Source: QYOJ01 sp964449285
Lineage (GTDB): Bacteria > Bacteroidota > Bacteroidia > Bacteroidales > FEN-979
Direction of reading: 5' to 3'
NCBI GenBank assembly: GCA_964449285.1
Contig: CAYUZX010000002.1
Coordinates: 1-64,000 of the forward strand
DNA: 64,000 bases
This document shows positions 1 to 8,505 of this stretch, piece by piece. How positions within the stretch are numbered: the stretch's first letter is position 1; the number at the start of each line of letters is the position of its first letter. A model generated the notes under the pieces. It was given only the letters and a program-made list of their open reading frames with translations, did not search any database and was not told the DNA's origin. Position numbers and translations under genes: made by a program.

Positions 1-2731
1 CGCCAATGACATAGAACATCCGTTCAGGGACAATATACTTATCAGCCAGCTCCTTATGGCGCTCGAGGGTCATATCTTTCACGGTTGCCTCTTCGTTCTT
101 CACATAGTCGAAAGGGAGGTTGTATTCGGCAATATCACTCAGCATGCTTATCAGGGCACGAAGCGTTTCGAACTCCCTGGCATTGCTCTTGATCAGTGCA
201 TTTTTCGTAAAGAGTAACTCCTCCTCCGTGATGCCGTTGCGGTACTGCTCCATCAGGTCTTTGAAGATCTGAACTGACTCTTCGGTAGCCGATGAACGAA
301 CGCTGGCAGAAGCAATGAAGGGGCCTGGAATCTCAGAGCCACGGAAGCCGGTACGGGCTCCATAGGTATATCCCTTCTCCTCCCTGAGCACCATATTCAC
401 GTTTCCGGCAAATGAGCCACCCAGTTTGTAGTTCATGACGGTGGCAGGATAAAAGTCGGTTTCGGTTCGGGCCAGAGCCAGGTAACCAATGTTAATGACC
501 GACTGTTTTGCTCCCGGAACATCTACAAAATAGATCTTAGAAGCAGGCAACTCCTGAGGAAGTGAATAAGCGGGAAAGTGAACCTCTTTTGCAGGCCACT
601 GTGCAGCCAGATCCTGAAGCGATTTCATCACACGGTCGCGGGTGATATCCCCGGCAATCAGGAATGAGGTTACCGTAGGGGAGAAGTTGGCGTCGTAGAA
701 GGCTTTCAGGTCGTCGATCGTAATCGACTCAATACTCTCAATCGTACCCTGACGGTCAATAGAAAAAATGTGGTTTTCTCCGTAAAGCAGTTTATTGAAA
801 GCATCTCTGACCAGTGTGTTCGGGCTGGCCTTCTGGCGCTTCAGGGAGTTAAGTAACTTGGTTTTTGCCAGCGCAAACTCCTCCTCATCCCAACGGGGTT
901 CGAGTAGGATCTCCCGAACCAGAGCCAGCACGCTGTCGTAATTCCTGACAAGGGCGTTAGCACTGATCGAGATATCATTGCTTGAGGCGCTCATATTTAT
1001 ACGCGCTCCAAGCATGTCAATGGCCTCTTCCAGCTCGAGGGGCGTCTTATTCTTTGTCCCCTCCATCATCAGCTGAGAAACCAGGTAAGCCACTCCGGCT
1101 TTGTCAAGCTGATCGAGGTAATGACCTCCCTTAAGCGTGACACTGAACTGTATCAACGGAAGTTCGTGTTGTTCGATCCCATAAACCTTGATCTCATTGG
1201 CCAGAGCACCTTCCCAAACAGCAGGCAGGTTGAGCATCGGATCCGGTCCATCTGCCGGCATCACCGAACGGTCGATATGGGTCGGCGTTTTTACGATTTC
1301 CTCCTCTCCAACATCAGTGATCTCCACCTGGGTGGCTTCGGAAATGCTCTCCTCTACCACACCCGATTTTACCGACTCTTCTGCAACCAGTTCAAGCTGA
1401 CCTTTGGGAACAAAACTGGTCGCAAGGAATGGTTTGTCTTTGATGTATTTGTTATAAACCCAAAGGATATCATTTTTTGTGACAGCTTTCGTACGTTCAA
1501 GATCTACCTTGTAATAGGATGGGTCATTCATCTGTTCATTGTAATATGCCAGTTGAAACGACTTGCCAAGAATACTGCTGATCCCGTTATAAAAATTGGT
1601 CTCCAGTCCGGCTTTGATCCTCTCCACATCAGCATCGGTAAACCCTTCCGTCTCAAACATCTGGAAGGCTTCATTGATGGCTGCCTCCACGTCTTTCAGG
1701 CTAACGCCATCGTTGGCGGTGACAACGATATTGAAGGATCCTGCAATCTCCTGAGCGCTGCTGTATGCATACTGACTCGACGAGAGTTTCTTCTCTTTCT
1801 CCAATACCTTGTACAACGGAGCTTTCTTCCCCTGGGAGAGCAGTTGCCCCAGATAGCTCAGGGCATAGGAATCTTCATGGTAATCTTCAACGGTTGGCCA
1901 GATCATCCGGAACTGTGGGGCTTTGGCAAAATTATCTTCATGATATACCCTGATAGTTTCATCGAGTGTGACAGGCATGGGATCGGGATCCTTGACATCA
2001 CCACCCCGGGGGATCTCACCGAAATACTTTTCAATCAGCTTCTTAGCTTCATCTACATCAAAATCTCCAGCTAGTACCAGGGTAGCATTGTTTGGCACAT
2101 ACCATTGTTGGTGAAACGCTTTTACATCTTCCACAGAAGCATTTTTCAGGTCTTCCATTTCACCAATGACTGTCCAGCTGTATGGATGTCCTTTGGGATA
2201 GAGATTGGTAGCGATTACCCAGGAGGTAAATCCATAAGGCTGGTTGTCGACAGATTGCCTCTTCTCATTCTGTACCACATTTTGCTGTATGCTGAAGGCA
2301 TTTTGAGTGACGGTATTAATCATGTAACCCATGCGGTCCGACTCCATCCAAAGAATCTTCTCAAGCGCATTTTTCGGGACCACTTCATAGTAGGTTGTTG
2401 CATCATTCCCTGTGCCGCCGTTGAGTGTTCCGCCGGCATCCTGGATGATTTTAAAGAACTGGTCTTCACCTACGTTCTCTGATTTCTGAAACATCATGTG
2501 TTCAAAGAGATGGGCAAATCCGGTACGGCCTTCAACTTCGCGGTTAGAGCCTACGTGAAATTGGATAGCCAGAGCAACAATTGGGTCCGATCGGTCGACA
2601 TGCAGAATCACATCGAGGCCGTTGGGTAATGTGTACTTTTCATAGACGATGTTCAGATCGTCTTTTTGCGACTTGCATCCAGGCAATGTAAACAGTACCA
2701 GTGCAAGGTAAAGGAACAGGTTTCTCTTCAT
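1..2731 (-). CDS. M16 (pitrilysin/insulinase) family zinc metallopeptidase, lipoprotein, partial
   Basis: Read on the minus strand from the ATG at 2731 and open at the window edge, so about 910 residues are visible and only a short C-terminal piece is missing. The N-terminus is a lipoprotein signal with lipobox LPGC, so the protein is probably anchored in the outer membrane or periplasm. The inverted zinc motif HLFEH lies at residues 74-78. The second half is the usual inactive M16 domain, with the conserved R and Y in LREEKGYTYG. Two M16 units in one chain of about 950 aa is typical of Bacteroidota M16 peptidases, which degrade peptides in the envelope. It is divergent from the TonB-C gene at 2880. 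The family is clear; the substrate is unknown. Confidence 0.93.
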   Translation of the reverse strand, partial: MKRNLFLYLALVLFTLPGCKSQKDDLNIVYEKYTLPNGLDVILHVDRSDPIVALAIQFHVGSNREVEGRTGFAHLFEHMMFQKSENVGEDQFFKIIQDAGGTLNGGTGNDATTYYEVVPKNALEKILWMESDRMGYMINTVTQNAFSIQQNVVQNEKRQSVDNQPYGFTSWVIATNLYPKGHPYSWTVIGEMEDLKNASVEDVKAFHQQWYVPNNATLVLAGDFDVDEAKKLIEKYFGEIPRGGDVKDPDPMPVTLDETIRVYHEDNFAKAPQFRMIWPTVEDYHEDSYALSYLGQLLSQGKKAPLYKVLEKEKKLSSSQYAYSSAQEIAGSFNIVVTANDGVSLKDVEAAINEAFQMFETEGFTDADVERIKAGLETNFYNGISSILGKSFQLAYYNEQMNDPSYYKVDLERTKAVTKNDILWVYNKYIKDKPFLATSFVPKGQLELVAEESVKSGVVEESISEATQVEITDVGEEEIVKTPTHIDRSVMPADGPDPMLNLPAVWEGALANEIKVYGIEQHELPLIQFSVTLKGGHYLDQLDKAGVAYLVSQLMMEGTKNKTPLELEEAIDMLGARINMSASSNDISISANALVRNYDSVLALVREILLEPRWDEEEFALAKTKLLNSLKRQKASPNTLVRDAFNKLLYGENHIFSIDRQGTIESIESITIDDLKAFYDANFSPTVTSFLIAGDITRDRVMKSLQDLAAQWPAKEVHFPAYSLPQELPASKIYFVDVPGAKQSVINIGYLALARTETDFYPATVMNYKLGGSFAGNVNMVLREEKGYTYGARTGFRGSEIPGPFIASASVRSSATEESVQIFKDLMEQYRNGITEEELLFTKNALIKSNAREFETLRALISMLSDIAEYNLPFDYVKNEEATVKDMTLERHKELADKYIVPERMFYVIG

Positions 2732-2826
2732 GATGTTGGATTAGTTTGTGGATATTAAGGGTTGATTGTGTCTAAAAATGTGCATAAAGCTAAAAATTTT
2801 TTGCAAAGAGATAGAAAAAAATACAA

Positions 2827-2856
2827 TTGAATGAAGCACAAATCCTTCTAACTTTA
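2827..2856 (+). promoter_or_regulatory. Bacteroidota-type promoter for the TonB-C gene
   Basis: TTG at 2827-2829, then 19 nt, then TAACTTTA at 2849-2856. This matches the Bacteroidota sigma consensus (TTG about 19-21 nt before TAnnTTTG) except for the last base. The ATG at 2880 is 23 nt downstream of the -7 box. Confidence 0.45.
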
Positions 2857-2879
2857 TCATATTAACAACAGTATGTATT

Positions 2880-3716
2880 ATGAAACTATCCAACTTGCCA
2901 TTTTTCCTGCTTGTGTTCCTTTCTGTAACCCACGCCTTTGCACAACAGGACACCACCATTTTCTTTTCAAAGAAAGGATCTCCCGTGAATTCAAAGAAGG
3001 AGGCTCAATCCTATCAGATAGTCAGACAATCCGGTGACAGCCTCTTCACACTAACACCCAACTACCTGAGAAATGGTAAATGGGTTGAAACAGAGAAATC
3101 GATTTTTCACAGGGTGAATGATTCTGTATTCCTGGTGAATGTAACCTACCCATCCGGCAAAACAGATACATTTTATCGCCAGGTGCATCGTAGCGATACC
3201 GGGTTTTTCATATCCGATCTCAGAAAAGGGATCCTCACCTCCAGGGGATTCAGCTACCTGATTGCTCCTCTTGTAAAACAAGGTATATGGATATATTATC
3301 TGCCCGAGACAGGTGGACTCGACCGGGACGAATCTTTCAGCAACAACCAAATCACCGAAACCCGTTATTGGGATGAAGAGAGCAATACATTTATCACCGA
3401 TGTGATGACTGTCGCTGAATCTGCACCAGAGTACAAGGAAGGGGATGAAGCATTGTACAAGTTGCTGACGAGCCAGATTGTTTATCCCGATGAAGCAAAG
3501 GAAAAAGGAGAGCAAGGGAGGGTGTTTGTCAGTTTTATCGTGATGGAGAACGGATCGCTGAAAAGGATCAGGGTGATCCACGGACCCTCCGCTTCCTTAA
3601 ACGACGAAGCGCTCCGGGTGATCGCCCTGACAGACGGAGACTGGAAGCCAGCCACTAACAAAGGAGAAGCGGTAAGGATTATCTATGTTCTTCCCATCAT
3701 GTTCAGCCTACAATAG
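2880..3716 (+). CDS. Secreted protein with C-terminal TonB domain
   Basis: 278 aa. Residues 1-21 form a cleavable signal peptide ending HAFA|QQ. A middle region without recognised motifs follows. Residues about 184-278 look like a TonB C-terminal domain (YPDEAKEKGEQGRVFVSFIV, then a conserved EALRVI helix and WKPA). True TonB energy transducers have an N-terminal membrane anchor and a Pro-rich spacer. Both are absent, so the protein is probably free in the periplasm and is either a TonB-like binding module or a product of domain recruitment. The start is the ATG just after a plausible promoter. Domain recognition is fairly secure; the role is unknown. Confidence 0.8.
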   Translation: MKLSNLPFFLLVFLSVTHAFAQQDTTIFFSKKGSPVNSKKEAQSYQIVRQSGDSLFTLTPNYLRNGKWVETEKSIFHRVNDSVFLVNVTYPSGKTDTFYRQVHRSDTGFFISDLRKGILTSRGFSYLIAPLVKQGIWIYYLPETGGLDRDESFSNNQITETRYWDEESNTFITDVMTVAESAPEYKEGDEALYKLLTSQIVYPDEAKEKGEQGRVFVSFIVMENGSLKRIRVIHGPSASLNDEALRVIALTDGDWKPATNKGEAVRIIYVLPIMFSLQ

Positions 3717-3770
3717 CATTTTACGGATACTACCTTAAAGTTGTAAAACTGGTATCCTGAGAATTAATAT

Positions 3771-3924
3771 AGGGGCTGTCTTCAAAAAGAATTAACCACG
3801 AAGGGCTCAAAGGATTTCACGAAGGCACTCAAAGATTAATGTCTGTTATTCAGCCTCTTATATACCTTTGTGATGCACTTCGTGTTCCTTTGTGGTTAAT
3901 TTTTCTTCTTTTAAAACAGTCCCT
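3771..3924. mobile_element. MITE-like element with long imperfect inverted repeats
   Basis: The left end AGGGGCTGTCTTCAAAA (from 3771) is mirrored by the right end TTTTAAAACAGTCCCT (to 3924). The inverted similarity continues inward about 55 nt per arm, through ATTAACCACGAAGG on the left and CCTTTGTGGTTAAT on the right. The element is about 154 bp, has no coding capacity, and lies in a gap between genes. The terminal GGGGCTGTCT..AAAA resembles ends of transposons, but no transposase is nearby and no target-site duplication is obvious. A folded structural repeat of the 'CACGAAGG' kind is the alternative. Confidence 0.5.
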
Positions 3925-3929
3925 CCATC

Positions 3930-3992
3930 TTACGTCTTACGTCTTACGTCCTACGTCTTACGTCCTACGTCCCACGTCCCACGTCCCACGTC
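3930..3992. repeat. Heptamer tandem repeat YYACGTC x9
   Basis: Nine exact-length heptamers. The first six units mix TTACGTC and CTACGTC and the last three are CCACGTC, so variants are grouped. It begins about 5 nt beyond the MITE-like element and stops directly at the stop codon of the next gene (3993-3995). Not coding in any convincing frame. Confidence 0.85.
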
Positions 3993-4367
3993 CTACCGGT
4001 TCTTCATCGCTTTCGCATTCACGATAAAGAAGTAGACCAGGAATCCAATAGCGATAGCAACTAATTCTATCCCAATAGGCAGAAAACCGTCGCGACCATC
4101 CTGCCAGGTGATTGTGCCAGTACGGTTAAAAATCTCGATCAGGATAAGTCCTAAACCGGCCATCAGGGCAATAAGACCCCATTTCAGGTTTGGATATCGG
4201 GTGCTTTCTCCGGATGGCAGAGCAGGCGGGTCAAGGATTCCAGCCTTTTCAAGGTGTCCGGATTTTACAATTTTACGTTTTAACAGGTAGTCGGTATACA
4301 CTTTTATCAGGGCATAAACTCCGTAAAAAATAGTTCCGACAATGATGATGGTTCCAAGGGTTTCCAT
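3993..4367 (-). CDS. Small integral membrane protein (DUF6249-like)
   Basis: 124 aa with three likely membrane segments at residues about 5-22, 62-80 and 98-117 and a short charged loop (LLKRKIVKSGHLEK) after the first. It is divergent from an ECF sigma gene at 4528. Small proteins of this type (annotated DUF6249) are often found beside such sigma factors in Bacteroidota, which suggests but does not show a regulatory link. The stop codon abuts the heptamer repeat at 3930-3992. No catalytic motif is visible. Confidence 0.65.
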   Translation of the reverse strand: METLGTIIIVGTIFYGVYALIKVYTDYLLKRKIVKSGHLEKAGILDPPALPSGESTRYPNLKWGLIALMAGLGLILIEIFNRTGTITWQDGRDGFLPIGIELVAIAIGFLVYFFIVNAKAMKNR

Positions 4368-4443
4368 TTTTTTGTAATTTTAATGTTTATCATTTGGACA
4401 ATATGTCGCAGGTTGTCTCACAAGGTTGCAGGAAATGTTATTT

Positions 4444-4487
4444 TTTTCGCCATTTCGCTATTTCGCTATTTCACTATTTCGCTATTT
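4444..4487. repeat. Octamer tandem repeat, family ATTTCGCT (AGCGAAAT on minus)
   Basis: About 4.5 units of ATTTCGCT with one variant (ATTTCACT), in the 160-bp gap between the divergent membrane protein and the ECF sigma gene. The same unit family recurs at 18265, 25431 and 38713. Confidence 0.8.
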
Positions 4488-4527
4488 TGTTTGCAACCTT
4501 TTCCCAGAATGAACGACAGATAACAAA

Positions 4528-5106
4528 ATGGATGATGCAACGCTGATCGCGCAGGTCCAAACAGGAAATGAACATGCAAACAGGTTTCTGATTGAGAAAT
4601 ACAAAAACCTGGTGTGGCATCTGGTATTGCGAATGGTAGATCAAACGGAAGATGCCGAAGACCTGTGCCAGGAGATCTTTTTGAGGGTTTTCAGGGATAT
4701 CGGGAAGTTCAGGGGGGAGGCAAAGTTATCCACCTGGATCGGAGCGATCGCCTATAACATGAGCATCACCTATTTACGTAAAAAAGGAAAGAATATCATG
4801 GTCTCTGTCGATGATTACCTTCCGGTGGCTTCGGGAAAGCCGGCTGTTGAATCGGCCGATGAAGCGCTGGATAAACGCAGCATGAAAAAGATTGTCCACC
4901 GTGTAATCGACTCGCTGCCTGTTCAATACCGAACAGTCATCACCCTCTTCTACCTGGAGGAATTATCTTACAAAGAGATCGAAGAGATCACCGGGATGCC
5001 CAATGGTACGATAAAAAGTTACCTGAACCGGGGGCGACAGGCAATCCGCGAAGGGGTTTTGAACCTGGTTCCGGATATGTGTCCCGAATTTTCAACATCG
5101 AAATAA
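4528..5106 (+). CDS. ECF-type RNA polymerase sigma factor
   Basis: 192 aa, normal ECF length. Region 2 is recognisable (DQTEDAEDLCQEIFLRVFRD, then STWIGAIAYN) and region 4 carries a helix-turn-helix (EELSYKEIEEITGMPNGTIK). It should direct RNA polymerase to a small envelope-related regulon. The next gene, 18 bp downstream, encodes a small two-segment membrane protein that could hold this sigma factor at the membrane. The start MDDATL lies just after the octamer repeat region. Confidence 0.9.
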   Translation: MDDATLIAQVQTGNEHANRFLIEKYKNLVWHLVLRMVDQTEDAEDLCQEIFLRVFRDIGKFRGEAKLSTWIGAIAYNMSITYLRKKGKNIMVSVDDYLPVASGKPAVESADEALDKRSMKKIVHRVIDSLPVQYRTVITLFYLEELSYKEIEEITGMPNGTIKSYLNRGRQAIREGVLNLVPDMCPEFSTSK

Positions 5107-5124
5107 AAAACTAATTTTGCCGTC

Positions 5125-5493
5125 ATGAACGCCGAAAACGATCGTTTTAACGAACTGGAAGCTCTGATCACAGAAGCCCTGAAGAAGCAACCCGAGAGAG
5201 AACTTTCGCTCTCGTTTACAGATACCCTGTTGAGAAAAGTTGAAAGGCGGCTGACCTGGAGAGAACTGATCCAGGAATTCGCCATGAAAACAGGTATCAC
5301 TGCCGCAGCCCTTATCATCCTGACCGTTTGCCTGATCTTTCCGGCAAGGGAATCGATCAACCCCTTTCTCCTGATGGTTCTCGATAACTGGAAACTGGTT
5401 ACCGGCGTTGGTTTCCTGCTGCTTTTCACCTTCTTTTCTGACCAGGTGCTTCTTAAGTTTTACACCAAACAGCGGCTCAATCCTGGATTCTAG
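5125..5493 (+). CDS. Small membrane protein, candidate anti-sigma partner
   Basis: 122 aa. A soluble N-terminal half of about 55 residues (acidic, helical) is followed by two hydrophobic segments near residues 55-70 and 88-105. There is no recognised zinc or anti-sigma motif. It follows the ECF sigma gene by 18 bp, and the cytoplasmic-N plus membrane layout fits a membrane-bound sigma regulator; that is inference from context. A TAATTTTG box (5112-5119) ends 5 nt before the ATG and could give an additional, nearly leaderless transcript. Confidence 0.6.
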   Translation: MNAENDRFNELEALITEALKKQPERELSLSFTDTLLRKVERRLTWRELIQEFAMKTGITAAALIILTVCLIFPARESINPFLLMVLDNWKLVTGVGFLLLFTFFSDQVLLKFYTKQRLNPGF

Positions 5494-5557
5494 ATCCTGG
5501 TTGCTGGTTATTTTCTTATCTTAGTGGTTAAATTTCCTGTACCATTCAACCACATGT

Positions 5558-6652
5558 ATGAAAGCAGAATCCATCCTGAAGAGATTTCGTATATCGAAAC
5601 TCATGCCCCGGGTAGCCATCCATACTTCTTCGCCCGGCACGGTTAATTATGTCGGAAAAAAACGCGAAGCTCCGGTTAAAATCCAGGTGATGGAGTACCA
5701 TGACGATCACTTCACAGAGAAGGATATAAAAACTATCACCGAAATTCTCCCGTTGAAAAATAGCCCGATGGTCACCTGGGTCAATGTCACCGGGGTGCAC
5801 GACACATCGGTGATTGAGTCGATCGGAGAGGCATTCGGTATCCATTCCCTGGTGTTGGAAGATATCGCCAACACCACCCAGAGGCCCAAGCTCGAGGAGT
5901 ATGACGGCTATCTTTTTTCTGTTGTGAAGATGACCTATCTCGACAATAAAACCGGGGAGATCGTGATTGAACAGATCAGCCTGATCCTCGGGCAGAATTA
6001 CGTCCTCTCTTTCCAGGAGAAAGAGGAGGATGTGCTGGCGGGGTTGCGGCAACGGATCAGAACAGGGAAAGGCCGAATCCGTAAGATGGGAAGCGACTAC
6101 CTGCTTTATGCGATCCTGGATTCGATCATCGACTTCTATTTCACCGTTCTGGAACAATTGGGTGACCAGATTGAAAACCTGGAGGAGGTCCTCCTGAAAA
6201 ATGCCGACCAATCGCTGCTGAACGATATCTATCATCTGAAACAGAATCTGATTTTCCTGCGAAAATCGATCTGGCCAATGCGGGAGGTGATTAGCGCGAT
6301 GCAGCATGCGGAACATAAGCTGATCACCAAACAGGTCGGATTTTTCCTGCGTGATGCTTATGACCATACTATCCAGGTTATCGAAACAGTGGAAACATTC
6401 AGGGATATGGCATCAGGGATGCAGGATCTTTACCTCTCTACCATCAGTAACAAAATGAATGAAGTGATGAAGGTCCTCACGATCTTCGCTGCCATCTTCA
6501 TCCCGCTCACCTTTTTGGCCGGCGTATACGGCATGAATTTTCATAACATCCCCGAACTGTCATGGTCATGGGGTTATCCTGCCTGGTGGGGGCTTGTAGT
6601 GGTGTTGGGAGGGAGCATGATGATTTACTTCAAACGGAAGAGGTGGATGTAA
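5558..6652 (+). CDS. corA: Magnesium/cobalt transporter CorA
   Basis: 364 aa, full length for the family. It has a large cytoplasmic alpha/beta funnel domain, a long coiled helix (about residues 190-300), then two C-terminal membrane helices. The signature YGMN lies at residues 324-327 at the end of the first membrane helix, and a basic tail (KRKRW) closes the protein. CorA forms homopentameric channels in the inner membrane for Mg2+ (and Co2+) uptake. It is monocistronic, with a likely terminator immediately after the stop codon. Confidence 0.95.
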   Translation: MKAESILKRFRISKLMPRVAIHTSSPGTVNYVGKKREAPVKIQVMEYHDDHFTEKDIKTITEILPLKNSPMVTWVNVTGVHDTSVIESIGEAFGIHSLVLEDIANTTQRPKLEEYDGYLFSVVKMTYLDNKTGEIVIEQISLILGQNYVLSFQEKEEDVLAGLRQRIRTGKGRIRKMGSDYLLYAILDSIIDFYFTVLEQLGDQIENLEEVLLKNADQSLLNDIYHLKQNLIFLRKSIWPMREVISAMQHAEHKLITKQVGFFLRDAYDHTIQVIETVETFRDMASGMQDLYLSTISNKMNEVMKVLTIFAAIFIPLTFLAGVYGMNFHNIPELSWSWGYPAWWGLVVVLGGSMMIYFKRKRWM

Positions 6653-6685
6653 AAAGGGCGATCCCATTACAGAACCGCCCCTTTT
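6652..6685. terminator. Probable bidirectional terminator between convergent genes
   Basis: AAAAGGGCG (6652-6660) pairs with CGCCC-c-TTTT (6676-6685), allowing one bulged C and a 15-nt loop. A-tract and T-tract flank the stem, so it could serve both corA and the convergent lipoprotein gene. Confidence 0.45.
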
Positions 6686-6705
6686 GGTGTTTCACTCCCT
6701 ATTAT

Positions 6706-7641
6706 TTAGAGCCAGAGATAGATGGTGCCACTGTTTGCTCCGTGATGCCAGTCGAGTTTGTATTTGGTAGGACAAGCTGGAGGTACGACGGGCTGATTAT
6801 TGTTATCGAAGCCAAATGTTAGTGTAGCTCCTTTGTTTTTACTTGGGATTTCGATAGTCTGGATTCCATTGACTGGATTGAAGTTACAGGCCTGAACGTA
6901 GTGAACAGGTTGCGGAACACTGATGTAAAACTGATCTCCATTACGGCCAACGCCCCAGGTTACCAGGCCGGCATATTCTCCTGCCTGCCCGAACCCGTCC
7001 ACACCAATCACAAAATCTCCGAGGGTACCAGTATAAACGATCCTCCTGGCGATGTTCCAGGTACGGTTTGAACCATCATCAAAATTAACCGTCATAAACC
7101 CATGGGTTCTGTGTACGATTGTGTTGATGCCGTAACCTAACTGAACAAGAAGACCGCCGGTGACATTTTGATGGGTCTTTACACCGTTGATTACAACTGT
7201 TTTCTGCGTAGCGACCCGGGTAATCTGCAGGTTGATGATCTTGACCATTACGGTAGCGCCTGGGTCATACCAATGAGTACCCACATGTTTCTTTACCTCA
7301 ACCTGACCTGTACGGTAAACCGTTTCAGGGCAGTTTAGACCATGGTAAGTTATGTAGTACGTGATTGTATCATTAACCACGTTTGCGGAATCGATCGTTG
7401 CGTTGCAGGGCAACCAGGTAGTTGATTTCAAACCGCCGCCTGTCATCATGATCTCAATGTCGAGGTTGATGTCGTCATCAATTTTCTGCAATTGATTGTC
7501 GTCCTGCGAAATTTGCTGAACAGAGGTTGACCCGTTATCATCTGGAATTGGATCTACGGGGTCTTTCTGACATCCTGTTAAAGCAAGTGCAAGGGTTGCA
7601 ACCATAAACAAGCCAAGTTTGAAGATGTGATTTGTTTTCAT
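6706..7641 (-). CDS. Lipoprotein of unknown function
   Basis: 311 aa. The N-terminal lipoprotein signal has lipobox ALTGC near residue 24, followed by an acidic, flexible stretch (QKDPVDPIPDDNGS) typical of exported Bacteroidota lipoproteins. The remainder is beta-rich with many T, V and N residues and shows no catalytic motif I recognise. It is convergent with corA and has no operon partner. A surface or periplasmic location is likely; no function can be assigned. Confidence 0.75.
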   Translation of the reverse strand: MKTNHIFKLGLFMVATLALALTGCQKDPVDPIPDDNGSTSVQQISQDDNQLQKIDDDINLDIEIMMTGGGLKSTTWLPCNATIDSANVVNDTITYYITYHGLNCPETVYRTGQVEVKKHVGTHWYDPGATVMVKIINLQITRVATQKTVVINGVKTHQNVTGGLLVQLGYGINTIVHRTHGFMTVNFDDGSNRTWNIARRIVYTGTLGDFVIGVDGFGQAGEYAGLVTWGVGRNGDQFYISVPQPVHYVQACNFNPVNGIQTIEIPSKNKGATLTFGFDNNNQPVVPPACPTKYKLDWHHGANSGTIYLWL

Positions 7642-7863
7642 CGTGTCGAAATTTTGGGTTTCTGGTAATAATACACCGAAGGAGAAGAATACCCTGATAC
7701 AAAGAGTAAATTTTCTGCCGCCGTTGTTTCGCTGCCCCTTCGCTTCAACCCGGGGCTGCGGCTCGCAATGACAATGATGTCAGAGACCGGATAACGAAAG
7801 AAGGGAACTCCTGGGAATTTCGGGTGAATGCCTGGAAGAAAATAATGTTACTTTTTTTGTATT

Positions 7864-7878
7864 ATAGTACTATTTTTG
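7864..7878 (+). promoter_or_regulatory. Putative promoter/operator of the TetR-led operon
   Basis: TATTTTTG at 7871-7878 fits TAnnTTTG and lies 31 nt before the ATG at 7909. A perfect palindrome ATAGTACTAT (7864-7873) overlaps it, and a looser dyad (ATTACT..AGTAT) follows within 25 nt. A TetR dimer site over the -7 box would fit autoregulation. Farther upstream (about 7740-7780) the gap holds a GC-rich stretch containing GCTCGCAATGACA, resembling widespread intergenic repeats. Confidence 0.35.
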
Positions 7879-7908
7879 TAATATTACTGATTATTAGTAT
7901 CTATTTTA

Positions 7909-8505
7909 ATGAAAAATCCCAGAAAGACAAAAAGTTATCAGGCCATCCTGCAGAGGGCAACGTCTTTATTCTGGAAGCATGGCGTGCGGAGGGTTACCGT
8001 TGAGGAGATTTGCAGGGAAGCAGAGATAAGTAAAATGACTTTTTACAGGTTATTTAACAACAAGAATGAAGTAGCTGAACAGGTTTTAGATGGTGTTTTG
8101 GAAGGAAGCATGATGCGATACAAAAGCATCATGCGACAGCCGGTTCCGTTTTCAGAAAAAATAAAACAGATCATGCTGTTGAAACAGGATACTACTACCG
8201 GCATCAGTGAAGAGTTTATCAGGGACATTTATCAACATGAAGACTCGGGTTTAAAGCAGCGAATGGAGGATTACCGAAAGAGGATGATGGAAGAGGTGAT
8301 AGAGGATTTCAGGATAGCACAGCAGAATGGATGGATCCGAAAGGATCTGAAGCCGGAATTTATCATGTATGCCATGGAGCAATTCTCTGCAATGATATTG
8401 GACGAAAAACTCATTGCTATGTATAAAAATTCACAGGATATCATCATGGAAATAACCAATTTCTTTTTTTACGGAATTTTATCCTATGAAGCCCCTGTGA
8501 AATGA
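7909..8505 (+). CDS. TetR/AcrR family transcriptional regulator
   Basis: 198 aa. The N-terminal helix-turn-helix is clear at residues about 10-50 (ILQRATSLFWKHGVRRVT, EEICREAEISKMTFYRLF). The C-terminal ligand-binding half is divergent, as usual. The stop overlaps the ATG of the outer-membrane protein gene by four bases (ATGA, 8502-8505), so it is the first gene of a six-gene operon. It probably represses the operon in response to a small hydrophobic or envelope-stress ligand; the ligand is not predictable. Confidence 0.9.
   Translation: MKNPRKTKSYQAILQRATSLFWKHGVRRVTVEEICREAEISKMTFYRLFNNKNEVAEQVLDGVLEGSMMRYKSIMRQPVPFSEKIKQIMLLKQDTTTGISEEFIRDIYQHEDSGLKQRMEDYRKRMMEEVIEDFRIAQQNGWIRKDLKPEFIMYAMEQFSAMILDEKLIAMYKNSQDIIMEITNFFFYGILSYEAPVK

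Noticed and set aside
1121..2482. Plus-strand open frames of 317 and 125 residues
   Set aside because: They are antisense to the M16 peptidase, whose HxxEH motif and lipoprotein signal are clear on the minus strand; they have no recognisable domain.
3930..3992. YYACGTC array as a CRISPR or coding repeat
   Set aside because: There are no unique spacers, the 7-bp period breaks any reading frame, and it ends at a stop codon of the neighbouring gene.
5546..6367. 273-residue minus-strand frame opposite corA
   Set aside because: corA on the plus strand has the full family length and the GMN motif. The antisense frame has His/Leu/Asp-rich composition typical of a shadow.
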